Shown: positions 1-7,103 of the stretch, piece by piece
Layout: every line of letters begins with the position of its first letter
Position numbering within the stretch: the first letter of the stretch is position 1
Origin: Promethearchaeota archaeon
GTDB lineage: Archaea; Asgardarchaeota; Lokiarchaeia; Sigyniarchaeales; SOKP01
Assembly (NCBI GenBank): GCA_019894955.1
Contig: JAGXNQ010000005.1
Coordinates: 1 to 41,575 of the forward strand
DNA length: 41,575 bases
Direction: 5' to 3'
Translations under genes and position numbers: made by a program
The notes under the pieces: generated by a model
Seen by the model: the letters and a program-made list of their open reading frames with translations, nothing else
Told to the model about the DNA's origin: nothing
Database searches by the model: none

Positions 1-56
1 ACTTAGAGATCTATATATAAACATAAATTAATTCAACCTAAAAAAGTGAACATTAA

Positions 57-1661
57 ATGGCACAATTATCTGGTGTTCCTATTATAATTCTTAAAGAAGG
101 AACTGAAAGAAAACAAGGAAGAGATGCTCAAAAAAACAATATAGCTGCCGCAAAAGCCGTAGCAGAAGCCGTAAGAACTACACTTGGACCTAAAGGAATG
201 GATAAAATGCTGGTTGATTCATTAGGAGATGTCACCATAACAAATGATGGAGCAACGATCTTAGATACGATCGATGTAGAACATCCAGCAGCTAAAATGA
301 TAGTGGAGGTTGCTAAAACTCAAGATGATAAAGTTGGAGATGGTACAACTACAAGCGTTATAATCTCTGGCGAATTATTAAATCTTGCCCAAGAACTGAT
401 GGAACAATCCGTTCATCCTACTATTATTATAAGAGGATATAGAAAAGCTTTAGTACAAAGTAAAGAAATCTTAAAAGATCTAGCTCAAAAGATCGATATA
501 AATGATGAGGAAACTCTTATCAAAGTCGCAGAAACATCAATGAATAGCAAGCTAATCGCAGGTGTGATAAATAATTTCGCTCTCATCGCAGTTAAAGCAG
601 TAAATCAAGTTAAAGAAAAACGTGGCGAGAACATTATTATTGATTTAGATCAAATTCAAATAATCAAGAAAGAAGGAAAAAGTCTTTTTGATACCTCTAT
701 TATTGAGGGTGTTATCGTTGATAAAGAAGTAGTCCATCCGATGATGCCCAAGTTGATCAAGGATGCAAGAATTGCCTTAATCAGCTCATCTTTAGAAGTA
801 GAAAAAACAGAATTTGATGCTGAAATACGAGTTCAAACTCCAGATCAACTCAATAAGTTCCTAGAAGAAGAATCTAGCATGCTTAAGAAACGGGTTCTAA
901 AATTGAAGGAAGTAGGTGCTAATGTCGTATTTTGTCAAAAAGGGATCGATGATAAGGCTCAAAATTTCCTCGCTCAAGAGAATATTCTTACTGTTCGCAG
1001 AGTTAAAAAATCAGACATGGAAAAGCTAGCAAGAGCTACTAATGCAAAAGTTGTAAATAATCTTTTCGATATCACCACCTCTGATATTGGAAAAGCAGGG
1101 AAAGTAGAAGAAAAGAAAATTGGAGATGATAGTATGATCTTTGTATCTGAATGTTCAGATCCTAAAGCTGTTAGCATTTTAATCAGAGCAGGTATCGAAC
1201 ACGTTGTTGATGAGGCTGAAAGAATGCTTCATGATGCGTTATCTGTTGTTAAAGCAGCTATAGAGCTTCCTTATATTTTACCTGGGGGCGGTGCTTCGGA
1301 AATTGAATTAGCTAAAAGATTAAGATCATTTGCTCGCTCAATTGGTGGCAGAGAGCAATTAGCTATAGAAATTTATGCAAATGCTTTAGAAATAATCCCA
1401 AAAACATTAGTAGAGAATGCAGGTCATAATCCTGTAGATTTAGTGGTAGAACTACGGTCAAAACATGAAGCAGAAAATGGTCAATCATACGGTATCAATA
1501 TTGATACAGGAAAACCCGATGATATGATTAAATTGGGAGTAATTGAACCTCTAACTATATTAACACAAGCAATTCAATCTGCTACTGAAGTAGCGTCTAT
1601 GATCTTGAAGATTGATGATGTTATCGCATCTTCTGGTTTATCTAAAGGTGGACAAGAATAA
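57..1661 (+). CDS. ths: Thermosome subunit (group II chaperonin)
   Basis: ATP-driven cytosolic protein-folding chaperonin that assembles into a double ring with a built-in lid. The 534-aa length is normal for the family. The nucleotide-binding signatures are present: [10 protein letters not shown] near residues 43-52, NDGATIL near 65, GDGTTTSV near 94-101, and a GGGASE-type motif near residue 410. The ATG at 57 gives the expected short N-terminus ([12 protein letters not shown]). The C-terminal tail is short and ends SKGGQE, without the Gly/Met-rich repeats of some homologues. It is monocistronic here and converges on Tsr3, with a T-tract between them. Which paralogue (alpha, beta or gamma) cannot be decided from one copy. 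Confidence 0.98.
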   Translation: MAQLSGVPIIILKEGTERKQGRDAQKNNIAAAKAVAEAVRTTLGPKGMDKMLVDSLGDVTITNDGATILDTIDVEHPAAKMIVEVAKTQDDKVGDGTTTSVIISGELLNLAQELMEQSVHPTIIIRGYRKALVQSKEILKDLAQKIDINDEETLIKVAETSMNSKLIAGVINNFALIAVKAVNQVKEKRGENIIIDLDQIQIIKKEGKSLFDTSIIEGVIVDKEVVHPMMPKLIKDARIALISSSLEVEKTEFDAEIRVQTPDQLNKFLEEESSMLKKRVLKLKEVGANVVFCQKGIDDKAQNFLAQENILTVRRVKKSDMEKLARATNAKVVNNLFDITTSDIGKAGKVEEKKIGDDSMIFVSECSDPKAVSILIRAGIEHVVDEAERMLHDALSVVKAAIELPYILPGGGASEIELAKRLRSFARSIGGREQLAIEIYANALEIIPKTLVENAGHNPVDLVVELRSKHEAENGQSYGINIDTGKPDDMIKLGVIEPLTILTQAIQSATEVASMILKIDDVIASSGLSKGGQE

Positions 1662-1670
1662 ATTTCAAGA

Positions 1671-1680
1671 TTTTTTTTTA
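1671..1680 (+). terminator. Oligo-T transcription terminator after the thermosome gene
   Basis: A run of nine T residues begins 9 nt after the thermosome stop codon, with another T-rich stretch following. Archaeal RNA polymerase terminates at such tracts without a hairpin. It lies in the 41-nt gap between two convergent genes. Confidence 0.6.
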
Positions 1681-1702
1681 ATATTTTCTTAAATTATTAT
1701 TT

Positions 1703-2155
1703 TTAAAATCCATTTAAATTTTTAAATTGAATTCCCCAAGTAAATTTTGAAAGAATAAAATCTGCATCCTCGATATAACCCGTGATATAAAGAGCAGCTG
1801 ATAAGGCTTCAACAGAGCTCAGTTTTTCCCATTTACCATAATTTACAGGATTAGCAGCTATAAGGGGAGGTAGTCTTCTACCATTATTAAAAATTCCTAA
1901 TTTTAAATCAAATAAATGCTTCCAGGAACAATCAATTACAAGTAAACCGTAATGATTGATAATAGATTTATCTCCTAAAGATATAACTTTTTGTGATAAT
2001 GGAGTTAAGACAATAGCATTTTGCATATCTCCTCTAATTTTTGATATGATTTTAAGTAAATTTAATCTTTTCAGTTTCAGAGCAGTGCATTTCTTTGGAT
2101 CGCATTCATTTAAATGAAGACAATACAAGAGAGGGATAACTGAATTAGAATTCAT
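1703..2155 (-). CDS. tsr3: Tsr3-type 16S/18S rRNA aminocarboxypropyltransferase
   Basis: Family enzyme transfers the 3-amino-3-carboxypropyl group from SAM to a small-subunit rRNA pseudouridine. Recognised by the N-terminal HLNECDPKKCTALKL segment, VIDCSWKH near residues 74-81, and the block RRLPPLIAANPVNYGKWEKL followed by SVEALSAALYI. The protein is 150 aa and stops soon after SKFTWGIQFKNLNGF, so it lacks part of the C-terminal tail many homologues carry; the catalytic core looks complete. It starts at an ATG 24 nt downstream of the end of the roadblock gene and could be co-transcribed with it. Confidence 0.92.
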   Translation of the reverse strand: MNSNSVIPLLYCLHLNECDPKKCTALKLKRLNLLKIISKIRGDMQNAIVLTPLSQKVISLGDKSIINHYGLLVIDCSWKHLFDLKLGIFNNGRRLPPLIAANPVNYGKWEKLSSVEALSAALYITGYIEDADFILSKFTWGIQFKNLNGF

Positions 2156-2179
2156 TTTTCGATGAGTATTCCTTGTTTT

Positions 2180-3178
2180 TCATTCATATTTAAAACTAGT
2201 TAAGACATTAACGGCTTTAATGAAGTTATCCGTAGTAGGCTCAGAATCGATAATAGATAAAATTGAAAATATAACATTTCTAGTTTCACATATTATTGGT
2301 ATTCCACCATAGGTTAAAGTGAATAAACCTACAAAAGATATACTTTCTGAACTTGAAACTTCTTCTAACTTAGAATATTTTAAAATTCCTGCATGGCAAG
2401 TAATTATTCCGTAGAAATTTTCAGGATCGTTACCCGAGATTGTGATATAACTAAGTAAATCTCCCAGAGAGCTACCTTCGGATTCTTCTTTCATTTTTTG
2501 AAATCCTACATTCGCATTTGCTGAAAAAGCCTCAACTGATATAGGTAAATTTTGACCGCTAACCTCACGTGCATCTATTGTTAAGCCTGCTGGGCTTACA
2601 AGGCTATATCTTATGAAAATTGGATTTTGTATTGAATTTAATACATAACTTATTGCAGGCAAGAGATTTGTTTCATCATAATTTTCTGGGGAATAAGATA
2701 CAAATGGAACTTCTGAACCCATTCCAAATAGATATATTGCACTTCTTACTCTATTTGAGAATAATTCTAGTTCATTTTCTGACTCTACAACATTTCCAAA
2801 AAACTCACTCAATTTCTGTTTTAAATAATACATTGAACTCGCTAAATTATCTGCATCTAAAGGCCATTCTTTATGATAATCATGAGCAATAGTTAATAGA
2901 GTATCATTTATCCTTATTGTAATCAAACATATTTTGTCAAAATATGAAAATGATATTACTTGATCTTTTATGTTCAGATCTTCCCAATTTTCCCCACTTG
3001 CAGAAAATGCTGCCGAAGCTAAACTGGTGATTTGGTTTGGATTAATATCAATATCACTTTTCCGCCCTATTTTAGCTATCGAAAGACCATCTAGATCACA
3101 TAGAACCACTAATATGGTTCCTTGTGAAGATCGTAAAATTGACGTCAAATACTTAATTAAAGATTCTCGAACACTCAT
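2180..3178 (-). CDS. Tandem roadblock/LC7-like domain protein
   Basis: 332 aa with two roadblock-like halves. Residues about 1-115 contain the family pattern GTILVVLCDLDGLSIAKIG, a helix rich in small residues (LASAAFSASGENWEDL), then hydrophobic strands ending TLLTIAHDY. Residues about 175-330 repeat the arrangement (YSLVSPAGLTIDAREV, then SVEAFSANANVGFQKM, then FYGIITCHAGILKY). A charged linker joins them. Roadblock proteins bind small GTPases or act as their regulators, and are strongly expanded in Asgard archaea. A Ras-like GTPase is encoded about 2.4 kb away but not in the same operon. Partner and function are unknown. Confidence 0.72.
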   Translation of the reverse strand: MSVRESLIKYLTSILRSSQGTILVVLCDLDGLSIAKIGRKSDIDINPNQITSLASAAFSASGENWEDLNIKDQVISFSYFDKICLITIRINDTLLTIAHDYHKEWPLDADNLASSMYYLKQKLSEFFGNVVESENELELFSNRVRSAIYLFGMGSEVPFVSYSPENYDETNLLPAISYVLNSIQNPIFIRYSLVSPAGLTIDAREVSGQNLPISVEAFSANANVGFQKMKEESEGSSLGDLLSYITISGNDPENFYGIITCHAGILKYSKLEEVSSSESISFVGLFTLTYGGIPIICETRNVIFSILSIIDSEPTTDNFIKAVNVLTSFKYE

Positions 3179-3353
3179 TAAAAAGACTAATTTGTTATTT
3201 GGTTGTTTTAATAACTCTAATATTTAATCTTATATATTTCTCTTTTTTATTTTTATCTATCACGATGGTTTTCCACATGAGAAAAATTTAATTAAGTCTT
3301 GATATTTTGAATATCATATAGCATTCCTATTAACAAATCTTTTATATAATTGT

Positions 3354-3438
3354 GCGGGAATTGCCAAGTTTGGTTAAAGGCGCTGGACTTAGAATCCAGT
3401 CTCGTAGGAGTTCGGGGGTTCAAATCCCTCTTCCCGCA
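3354..3438 (+). tRNA. trnL-UAG: tRNA-Leu(UAG), intronless
   Basis: Class II tRNA. Acceptor GCGGGAA pairs with TTCCCGC, discriminator A at 3438. Anticodon stem CTGGA/TCCAG (3383-3387, 3395-3399) encloses CTTAGAA, so the anticodon is TAG at 3390-3392. It has a long variable arm and a T-arm with loop TTCAAAT. No CCA is encoded and no intron is needed, unlike the other four tRNAs in the window. Confidence 0.96.
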
Positions 3439-3564
3439 TATTTCTTTTCTATCAATAGAATGTGTTTTTTTCAGTTCTAACTCCATTATAATAAAATTTA
3501 AAATCAAAGATTAATTAGAAAGTTATGTTTAGATTGTTTTGATCAACAAGTAAAATTAACCTAT

Positions 3565-3669
3565 GCTTCTGTAGTGTAGTCCGGCCAATCTTTCAATCTA
3601 TGCAAAGGAAAGGGCTTAGCATGCTAGGCTTTCACCCTGGTGACCCGGGTTCGAATCCCGGCAGAAGCA
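3565..3669 (+). tRNA. trnE-UUC: tRNA-Glu(UUC) with a D-arm intron
   Basis: Acceptor GCTTCTG pairs with CAGAAGC, discriminator A. Anticodon stem CTAGG/CCTGG (3624-3628, 3636-3640) encloses CTTTCAC, so the anticodon is TTC at 3631-3633; variable loop TGAC; T-arm CCGGG-TTCGAAT-CCCGG. The D-arm is only normal if 30 nt (3589-3618) are removed: then GTG pairs with CAT around a 13-nt D-loop, the usual archaeal tRNA-Glu shape, giving a 75-nt mature tRNA. Exons 3565-3588 and 3619-3669. Confidence 0.92.
3589..3618 (+). other. 30-nt tRNA-Glu intron at the D-loop/D-stem junction
   Basis: Relaxed bulge-helix-bulge: exon GGCC (3583-3586) pairs with intron GGCT (3613-3616), the 5' bulge is AAT and the 3' bulge TAG, and the inner helix is CTTTC/GAAAG. 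Cutting after the second base of each bulge gives exactly the expected D-loop length. The outer exon helix is poor, so this is a relaxed rather than canonical motif. Confidence 0.8.
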
Positions 3670-3940
3670 CATAAATACTTTTTTATGATAAATTCATATA
3701 TATATATGGTTATTTGATTTTTATAAAGATGCTCAGGGATTTTATATTTAAAAAGCGGAATTATCTCATTTTCTTAATAAATTATTTGAAATGCGAATTA
3801 AAATTTAAATTAAGAGCGGAATTTAACGCCCCGGGCTTGTCCAGATCTTCGGAAATCAAATCGGAAGTACTTGAATTTTTTTTAAACATATATGACCACT
3901 TTTAACTTAATTAGTTTCCTCAAAAATATCGTATTTTATA
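3670..3940. other. Intergenic stretch before the HNH gene
   Basis: AT-rich. It holds the 10-bp tRNA-Asn 3'-end copy at 3827-3836. The bases after it loosely resemble the T-loop and T-loop-intron part of tRNA-Asn (CGATTT and a GACAA-like end on the minus strand), suggesting a decayed tRNA 3' fragment. I see no convincing gene; a possible 63-codon reading frame has no family character. Confidence 0.45.
3827..3836 (-). repeat. Direct-repeat copy of the tRNA-Asn 3' end (left of the HNH gene)
   Basis: CGCCCCGGGC here is identical to 5219-5228, which is the discriminator, acceptor 3' strand and first two T-stem bases of tRNA-Asn. Both copies have the same orientation and enclose the lone HNH gene. 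A 10-bp all-G/C match is unexpected in such AT-rich DNA, but it is short and no integrase is present, so an attachment-site role is inference. Confidence 0.45.
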
Positions 3941-5209
3941 TTGTTTTCTCATAGAAATAATGATATGAATGAAGATCTTGACGAAAAATTTGATGACTTT
4001 CTCCAGCAAAATAATGAATTTTATGAGGATTGCGATAATGAATTCGAACCAATGGATGAATTATGTGAAGAAGAAAATGCTCTTAGCATTTTCGAACCTC
4101 GAGATGAAATTAGCAAAACAAATATGAATACATTTGAACCTTGGGAATACGAGTGTAAAAAAAATAATTCTGATAAAAAACACCATCAATCGAGTTCTAT
4201 TGAACGCTTTATAAATAAATTTAAAATAATAACAAACATTTATCATGGAAAGTATAAGGGAATGTGTGCTTACTGTAACTTAGATAATAAATTTTTGCAT
4301 ACAATTGATTTTCATCATTCTGATCCATCAATAAAAGAGATTACATGGAAGAATAGGAGGAATAAGGACTGGAAAGAGACGATGGAGTTATTCGAGAAGG
4401 AAAAAGTAATTCCTATGTGTGGAAATTGTCATTCCCGGGAACAAGCTGACCTATTTAATAGTTACAGAGAAATTATAATTAAAAAAAATCTTTTTGAAAA
4501 ATCTGCTTATCAAATTGATAAACTCATCCATGATAAGATTAAAGACCATGAAGCACAATATAATAGAAATATAAAATTTCGAATTGTAGAATGGCTTAAA
4601 AAACGTAGTGTTATTGAACAATTATACGACGGTAAATGCGTAGGATGTAATAAAATAACTGTAGAAAATAATCTTCCTGCTTTACAATTCCATCATAGAT
4701 CAGAAAGGAAAGAGGTAGAGAACAAATTTAAATGGCATAAAATTAAAAAATATGATATTAAAACAATTAGCAAAGAATTGATTAAAGAGGACTGTGTGTG
4801 TTTATGTGCAAATTGTCATAAAACAGTACATTTTAAGAACTTTAAGCTGAGTGATATTAGTATTCTTGGAAATGATTATAAAAGAGAAGTGGATAATTAT
4901 AAGTATGGAATTCAGCAAAATATACAGAAATTTGAATTAAAACTAACTGCAGTTAATAATCCCTTAGGAAAAGGGTATGGATATGGAGAAGCTTGGAAGA
5001 AGTATCTTCTTCATATCTCCAAATTATCAACAGAAGGTAAAAGAATCAAAACGTTAAATATAGCAAAAAGTGTTGGGGTTAATTCAAGAAATGTTCGTAA
5101 AAATATCCTAATTTTGTTAAATAAGGGATTCATCAGGATAGATGGGGAAAATAATAATAGAACAATATATTTAACTAAGAAGGGAAGAGAAGAATCAAAT
5201 AAGATGTAA
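3941..5209 (+). CDS. Tandem HNH-nuclease-like protein with C-terminal winged helix
   Basis: 422 aa. Residues 1-70 are acidic and low complexity. Two zinc-bound HNH-like modules follow. The first has CAYC near 109, FHHSD near 125 and CGNCH near 160. The second has CVGC near 232, FHHRS near 250 and CANCH near 288. Residues about 350-415 look like a winged helix (KTLNIAKSVGVNSRNVRKNI, then YLTKKGREESN), a DNA-binding fold. Expected activity is DNA nicking or cleavage at a recognised site. It sits alone between tRNA-Glu and tRNA-Asn, its stop codon 9 nt from the tRNA-Asn 3' end, and is bracketed by short direct repeats of that end. It may be a mobile or homing-type gene, or a solitary restriction-like nuclease. 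Substrate unknown. Confidence 0.8.
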   Translation: MFSHRNNDMNEDLDEKFDDFLQQNNEFYEDCDNEFEPMDELCEEENALSIFEPRDEISKTNMNTFEPWEYECKKNNSDKKHHQSSSIERFINKFKIITNIYHGKYKGMCAYCNLDNKFLHTIDFHHSDPSIKEITWKNRRNKDWKETMELFEKEKVIPMCGNCHSREQADLFNSYREIIIKKNLFEKSAYQIDKLIHDKIKDHEAQYNRNIKFRIVEWLKKRSVIEQLYDGKCVGCNKITVENNLPALQFHHRSERKEVENKFKWHKIKKYDIKTISKELIKEDCVCLCANCHKTVHFKNFKLSDISILGNDYKREVDNYKYGIQQNIQKFELKLTAVNNPLGKGYGYGEAWKKYLLHISKLSTEGKRIKTLNIAKSVGVNSRNVRKNILILLNKGFIRIDGENNNRTIYLTKKGREESNKM

Positions 5210-5218
5210 AAAAAATAG

Positions 5219-5228
5219 CGCCCCGGGC
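5219..5228 (-). repeat. Direct-repeat copy inside the tRNA-Asn 3' end (right of the HNH gene)
   Basis: Partner of the identical 10-mer at 3827-3836, 1,392 bp away. This copy belongs to the intact tRNA gene: discriminator, acceptor strand and two T-stem bases. Confidence 0.45.
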
Positions 5229-5232
5229 ATGG

Positions 5233-5263
5233 TTGTCGTCTTGCTCAGAGATTGAACAATGAA
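5233..5263 (-). other. tRNA-Asn intron 3 (T-loop, 59/60)
   Basis: 31 nt. Exon TTCG faces intron CGAC (three pairs plus one mismatch), bulges ATT and AAC, inner helix of 8 bp with one bulged A. Splicing gives T-loop TTCGATC. It is at the same T-loop position as the second intron of tRNA-iMet at 31370-31404. Confidence 0.8.
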
Positions 5264-5289
5264 ATCGAACATGCGACCGCCCGGTTAAC

Positions 5290-5319
5290 TTCCGGAAATA
5301 ATGAAAAATCCATTATTTG
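5290..5319 (-). other. tRNA-Asn intron 2 (anticodon loop, 33/34)
   Basis: 30 nt. Strong bulge-helix-bulge: exon CCGG of the anticodon stem pairs with intron CCGG, bulges are CTC and AAG, and the inner helix is AAATAATG/CATTATTT (8 bp). Cutting after the second bulge base joins CT to GTTAA, making anticodon GTT. The usual archaeal site is 37/38, so this is non-canonical. Confidence 0.85.
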
Positions 5320-5334
5320 AGCCGGGTGCTCTAC

Positions 5335-5369
5335 TTTGTCTAGCACACCGAAGCGTTGCTCTGACCTAT
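5335..5369 (-). other. tRNA-Asn intron 1 (D-loop)
   Basis: About 35 nt, placed so that the mature D-loop reads AGTTAGGTA with G18-G19. The inner part folds as GCAACGC-TTCG-GTGTGC with a UUCG tetraloop and one bulged A. A short TAG/CTA helix and a three-pair central helix fit a relaxed bulge-helix-bulge. The ends could shift by one or two bases. Confidence 0.6.
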
Positions 5370-5405
5370 CTAACTGAGCTACCGAGGCGTGGTTTTTGTT
5401 AAATT

Positions 5406-5417
5406 CCTATATCAAAT
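5406..5417 (-). promoter_or_regulatory. Possible TATA box for tRNA-Asn
   Basis: ATTTGATATAGG on the minus strand lies about 20-28 nt upstream of the tRNA 5' end, a plausible archaeal TATA position. The match is imperfect. Confidence 0.35.
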
Positions 5418-5549
5418 GTGTGTTTAGAGAAGCATTGAAGAATGCATCTCGAATAATTAAAGTTATTAACATTCCTTTTTAGGTTTTTCGATATGGTAGG
5501 GATATTTAAAACTAAGTCCTTAGAATTAAGTTGCTTAATAGAATTAATT

Positions 5550-6074
5550 TTAATCTTGAGATGCGTAGTAAATAAGCCATTTAGACATAGCTTGAAATGA
5601 CTCTACAATGTTTAAATCCTCTTTTGAGGAGCAAAATACACATTGATTACACTTAGCTTTCTCAGCATAATCATGAGCAACTTCTGGGTCAATTTCATGA
5701 TTTTTCAGATCCCATTTCATCCCTAATAAAATTATTGGAATGAATCCCGCTTTTTGACGAATAATTTTCAACCAATCTGGGACATCTCGAAATGTATCAT
5801 AATCAGTTAAATCAAAACATATAAATGCGCCACTTGCACCCTTGCAATAATCAGGAAGTAATTCTCTAAAGCGTTTTTCACCTGCAAAATCCCATAATTG
5901 CATTTTTACGGTTTCCCCAGTATCTAAAACTTCAGATTTTGTATTAAATCCCGCCCCAATTGTCATTTTATATCTATCTTGGAACTGCCCTGTACAATAT
6001 CTGGTGACCATCGCGGTCTTGCCAACTCCTCCAGCCCCTGCAATGATGACTTTAAATATCCAAGAGTTATACAT
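5550..6074 (-). CDS. Ras-like small GTPase
   Basis: 174-aa single G-domain. P-loop GAGGVGKT at residues 13-20, switch I threonine in MTIGAGF at 37-43, and switch II WDFAGE at 61-66. The G4 box is altered: GMKWDL at 118-123 has M-K-W-D where N-K-x-D is usual, which should weaken base contacts. G5 is SSK at 149-151. There is no C-terminal Cys or CaaX-type tail, so membrane attachment by prenylation is not expected. Such Rab/Arf/Ras-like GTPases are abundant in Asgard archaea. No GAP or GEF gene is adjacent; roadblock-type proteins at 2.2-3.2 kb and 18 kb are candidate partners by family knowledge only. Confidence 0.9.
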   Translation of the reverse strand: MYNSWIFKVIIAGAGGVGKTAMVTRYCTGQFQDRYKMTIGAGFNTKSEVLDTGETVKMQLWDFAGEKRFRELLPDYCKGASGAFICFDLTDYDTFRDVPDWLKIIRQKAGFIPIILLGMKWDLKNHEIDPEVAHDYAEKAKCNQCVFCSSKEDLNIVESFQAMSKWLIYYASQD

Positions 6075-6264
6075 GATAAATAGCTTTAATATTGATAATT
6101 ATTTACGAATTTTTTTATATCTCAATAGCTAAATTACAAAACTAGGTTCATAAATAAAAATTTATCTTTTTAATAAATTAACGAAATAAAAAAGGTTTTT
6201 AAGAGATTTAGGTCTATTAATTGTTAGCACTTAATTTTAATAATAAAGGTTGTGAAGAAAGAAC

Positions 6265-6606
6265 ATTAAAGACGACGAGATTTGTCCAATATGTAGTTTT
6301 CCAAAAGAACTATGTATATGTGATAGTTTAAGCGCCGATGAGCAACAAATTATTATTTCTAACGATAAGAGGAAATGGGGGCGTGTCGTTACTGTTATCA
6401 CTTTTGAAGGTAATTTTGATGCAAATCTAAAAGATATTTTGAAAAAAGCAAAACATAAATGCGCGTCAGGAGGAACAATAAGAGATAACGAAATTGAACT
6501 ACAGGGAGATCACAAGTTAAAGATGAAAAAATTTTTGATGGATCAAGGATTTCCCGAAGAAAACATCCTCATACGAGATCGAATAAGCCAATCTTACAAG
6601 AAATAA
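6265..6606 (+). CDS. eif1: Translation initiation factor aIF1 (SUI1), non-canonical start
   Basis: The frame reads DDEICPICSFPKELCIC, then RKWGRVVTVITFEG, then CASGGTIRDNEIELQGDH and a final FPEENILIRD, the archaeal SUI1/eIF1 pattern that promotes scanning and start-codon fidelity on the 30S subunit. The N-terminal CxxC...CxC zinc site is intact. There is no in-frame ATG, GTG or TTG before this domain: an in-frame TGA lies at 6253-6255, and the only plausible initiator is ATT at 6265, giving 113 aa. No good Shine-Dalgarno sequence sits at the right distance. Standard gene callers would miss it. A sequencing error upstream is the main alternative. Confidence 0.85.
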   Translation: MKDDEICPICSFPKELCICDSLSADEQQIIISNDKRKWGRVVTVITFEGNFDANLKDILKKAKHKCASGGTIRDNEIELQGDHKLKMKKFLMDQGFPEENILIRDRISQSYKK

Positions 6607-6664
6607 TAATAAGGTGTTCGATTAACTAAATATTCGTAATTACTAATCAACAAGTTAGATTTTA

Positions 6665-7099
6665 ATGAGTTTCGTATTCTATAAAGTTATATTTAGAAGT
6701 ATTGGTGAAATGGAGGAATTCTCATTATCTTTAACTTTTAATAATGTAATTTCAGATAAGTACATTAATATGACGCATTATATAACTTCAATAAAGAATT
6801 TGAGTGATTTACATGAAAATGTAATTAATTTCCAAAATATTGAAGAAGTTATCTTAATGGGAGCAAATAGTCACCCTCTCTCATTTAATTATTATATTAT
6901 AATTTTAATAATACATAAAAACGAAAAAAAGGAAGGATATTTAATAGGTAATACTAAAAAATTAGGAGATTTACTGATAGGTACTTGGCCATTTAGTCAA
7001 GATCCAATCAAGACTCAACCAGATAAAATTTTGAAAAGATTTGATGAAATAATCAATAATCCTGGTAATGTTAACAAAATTAGTCTAATTTATTCCTAA
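6665..7099 (+). CDS. Uncharacterised protein
   Basis: 144 aa, family not recognised. Mixed alpha/beta composition, no cysteines, no signal peptide. A strongly hydrophobic stretch near residues 78-90 (NYYIIILIIHKN) looks like a buried beta strand rather than a membrane segment. It lies 58 nt after aIF1 in the same direction and converges on the PfkB kinase with only 4 nt between stops. Confidence 0.6.
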   Translation: MSFVFYKVIFRSIGEMEEFSLSLTFNNVISDKYINMTHYITSIKNLSDLHENVINFQNIEEVILMGANSHPLSFNYYIIILIIHKNEKKEGYLIGNTKKLGDLLIGTWPFSQDPIKTQPDKILKRFDEIINNPGNVNKISLIYS

Positions 7100-7103
7100 A
7101 TAC

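Larger units (their letters stand above)
5219..5388 (-). tRNA. trnN-GUU: tRNA-Asn(GUU) interrupted by three introns
   Basis: Acceptor GCCTCGG (5382-5388) pairs with CCGGGGC (5220-5226), discriminator G. D-stem GCTC/GAGC; anticodon stem CCCGG/CCGGG; T-stem GCATG/CATGC. Removing three introns leaves four exons (5370-5388, 5320-5334, 5264-5289, 5219-5232) totalling 74 nt, with loop CTGTTAA and T-loop TTCGATC, a standard class I tRNA. The anticodon is created only by splicing: the second intron separates U33 from G34. G73 and the CTGTTAA loop are typical of tRNA-Asn. Uncertainty is limited to the exact D-loop intron ends. Confidence 0.9.

Noticed and set aside
3714-3905. 63-codon plus-strand reading frame between tRNA-Glu and the HNH gene
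   Set aside because: Composition is that of random AT-rich DNA, no family pattern, and it runs through the tRNA-Asn 3'-end repeat.
5290-5334. Reading the unspliced loop CTCAAAT as anticodon CAA (Leu) or CAT (Met)
   Set aside because: The variable region is short (class I), the discriminator is G, and the bulge-helix-bulge cut gives CTGTTAA, which is Asn.
5335-5369. Alternative placement of the tRNA-Asn first intron between the D-stem and anticodon stem
   Set aside because: It would leave a 14-nt D-loop with G18-G19 badly placed; the D-loop position gives normal geometry.
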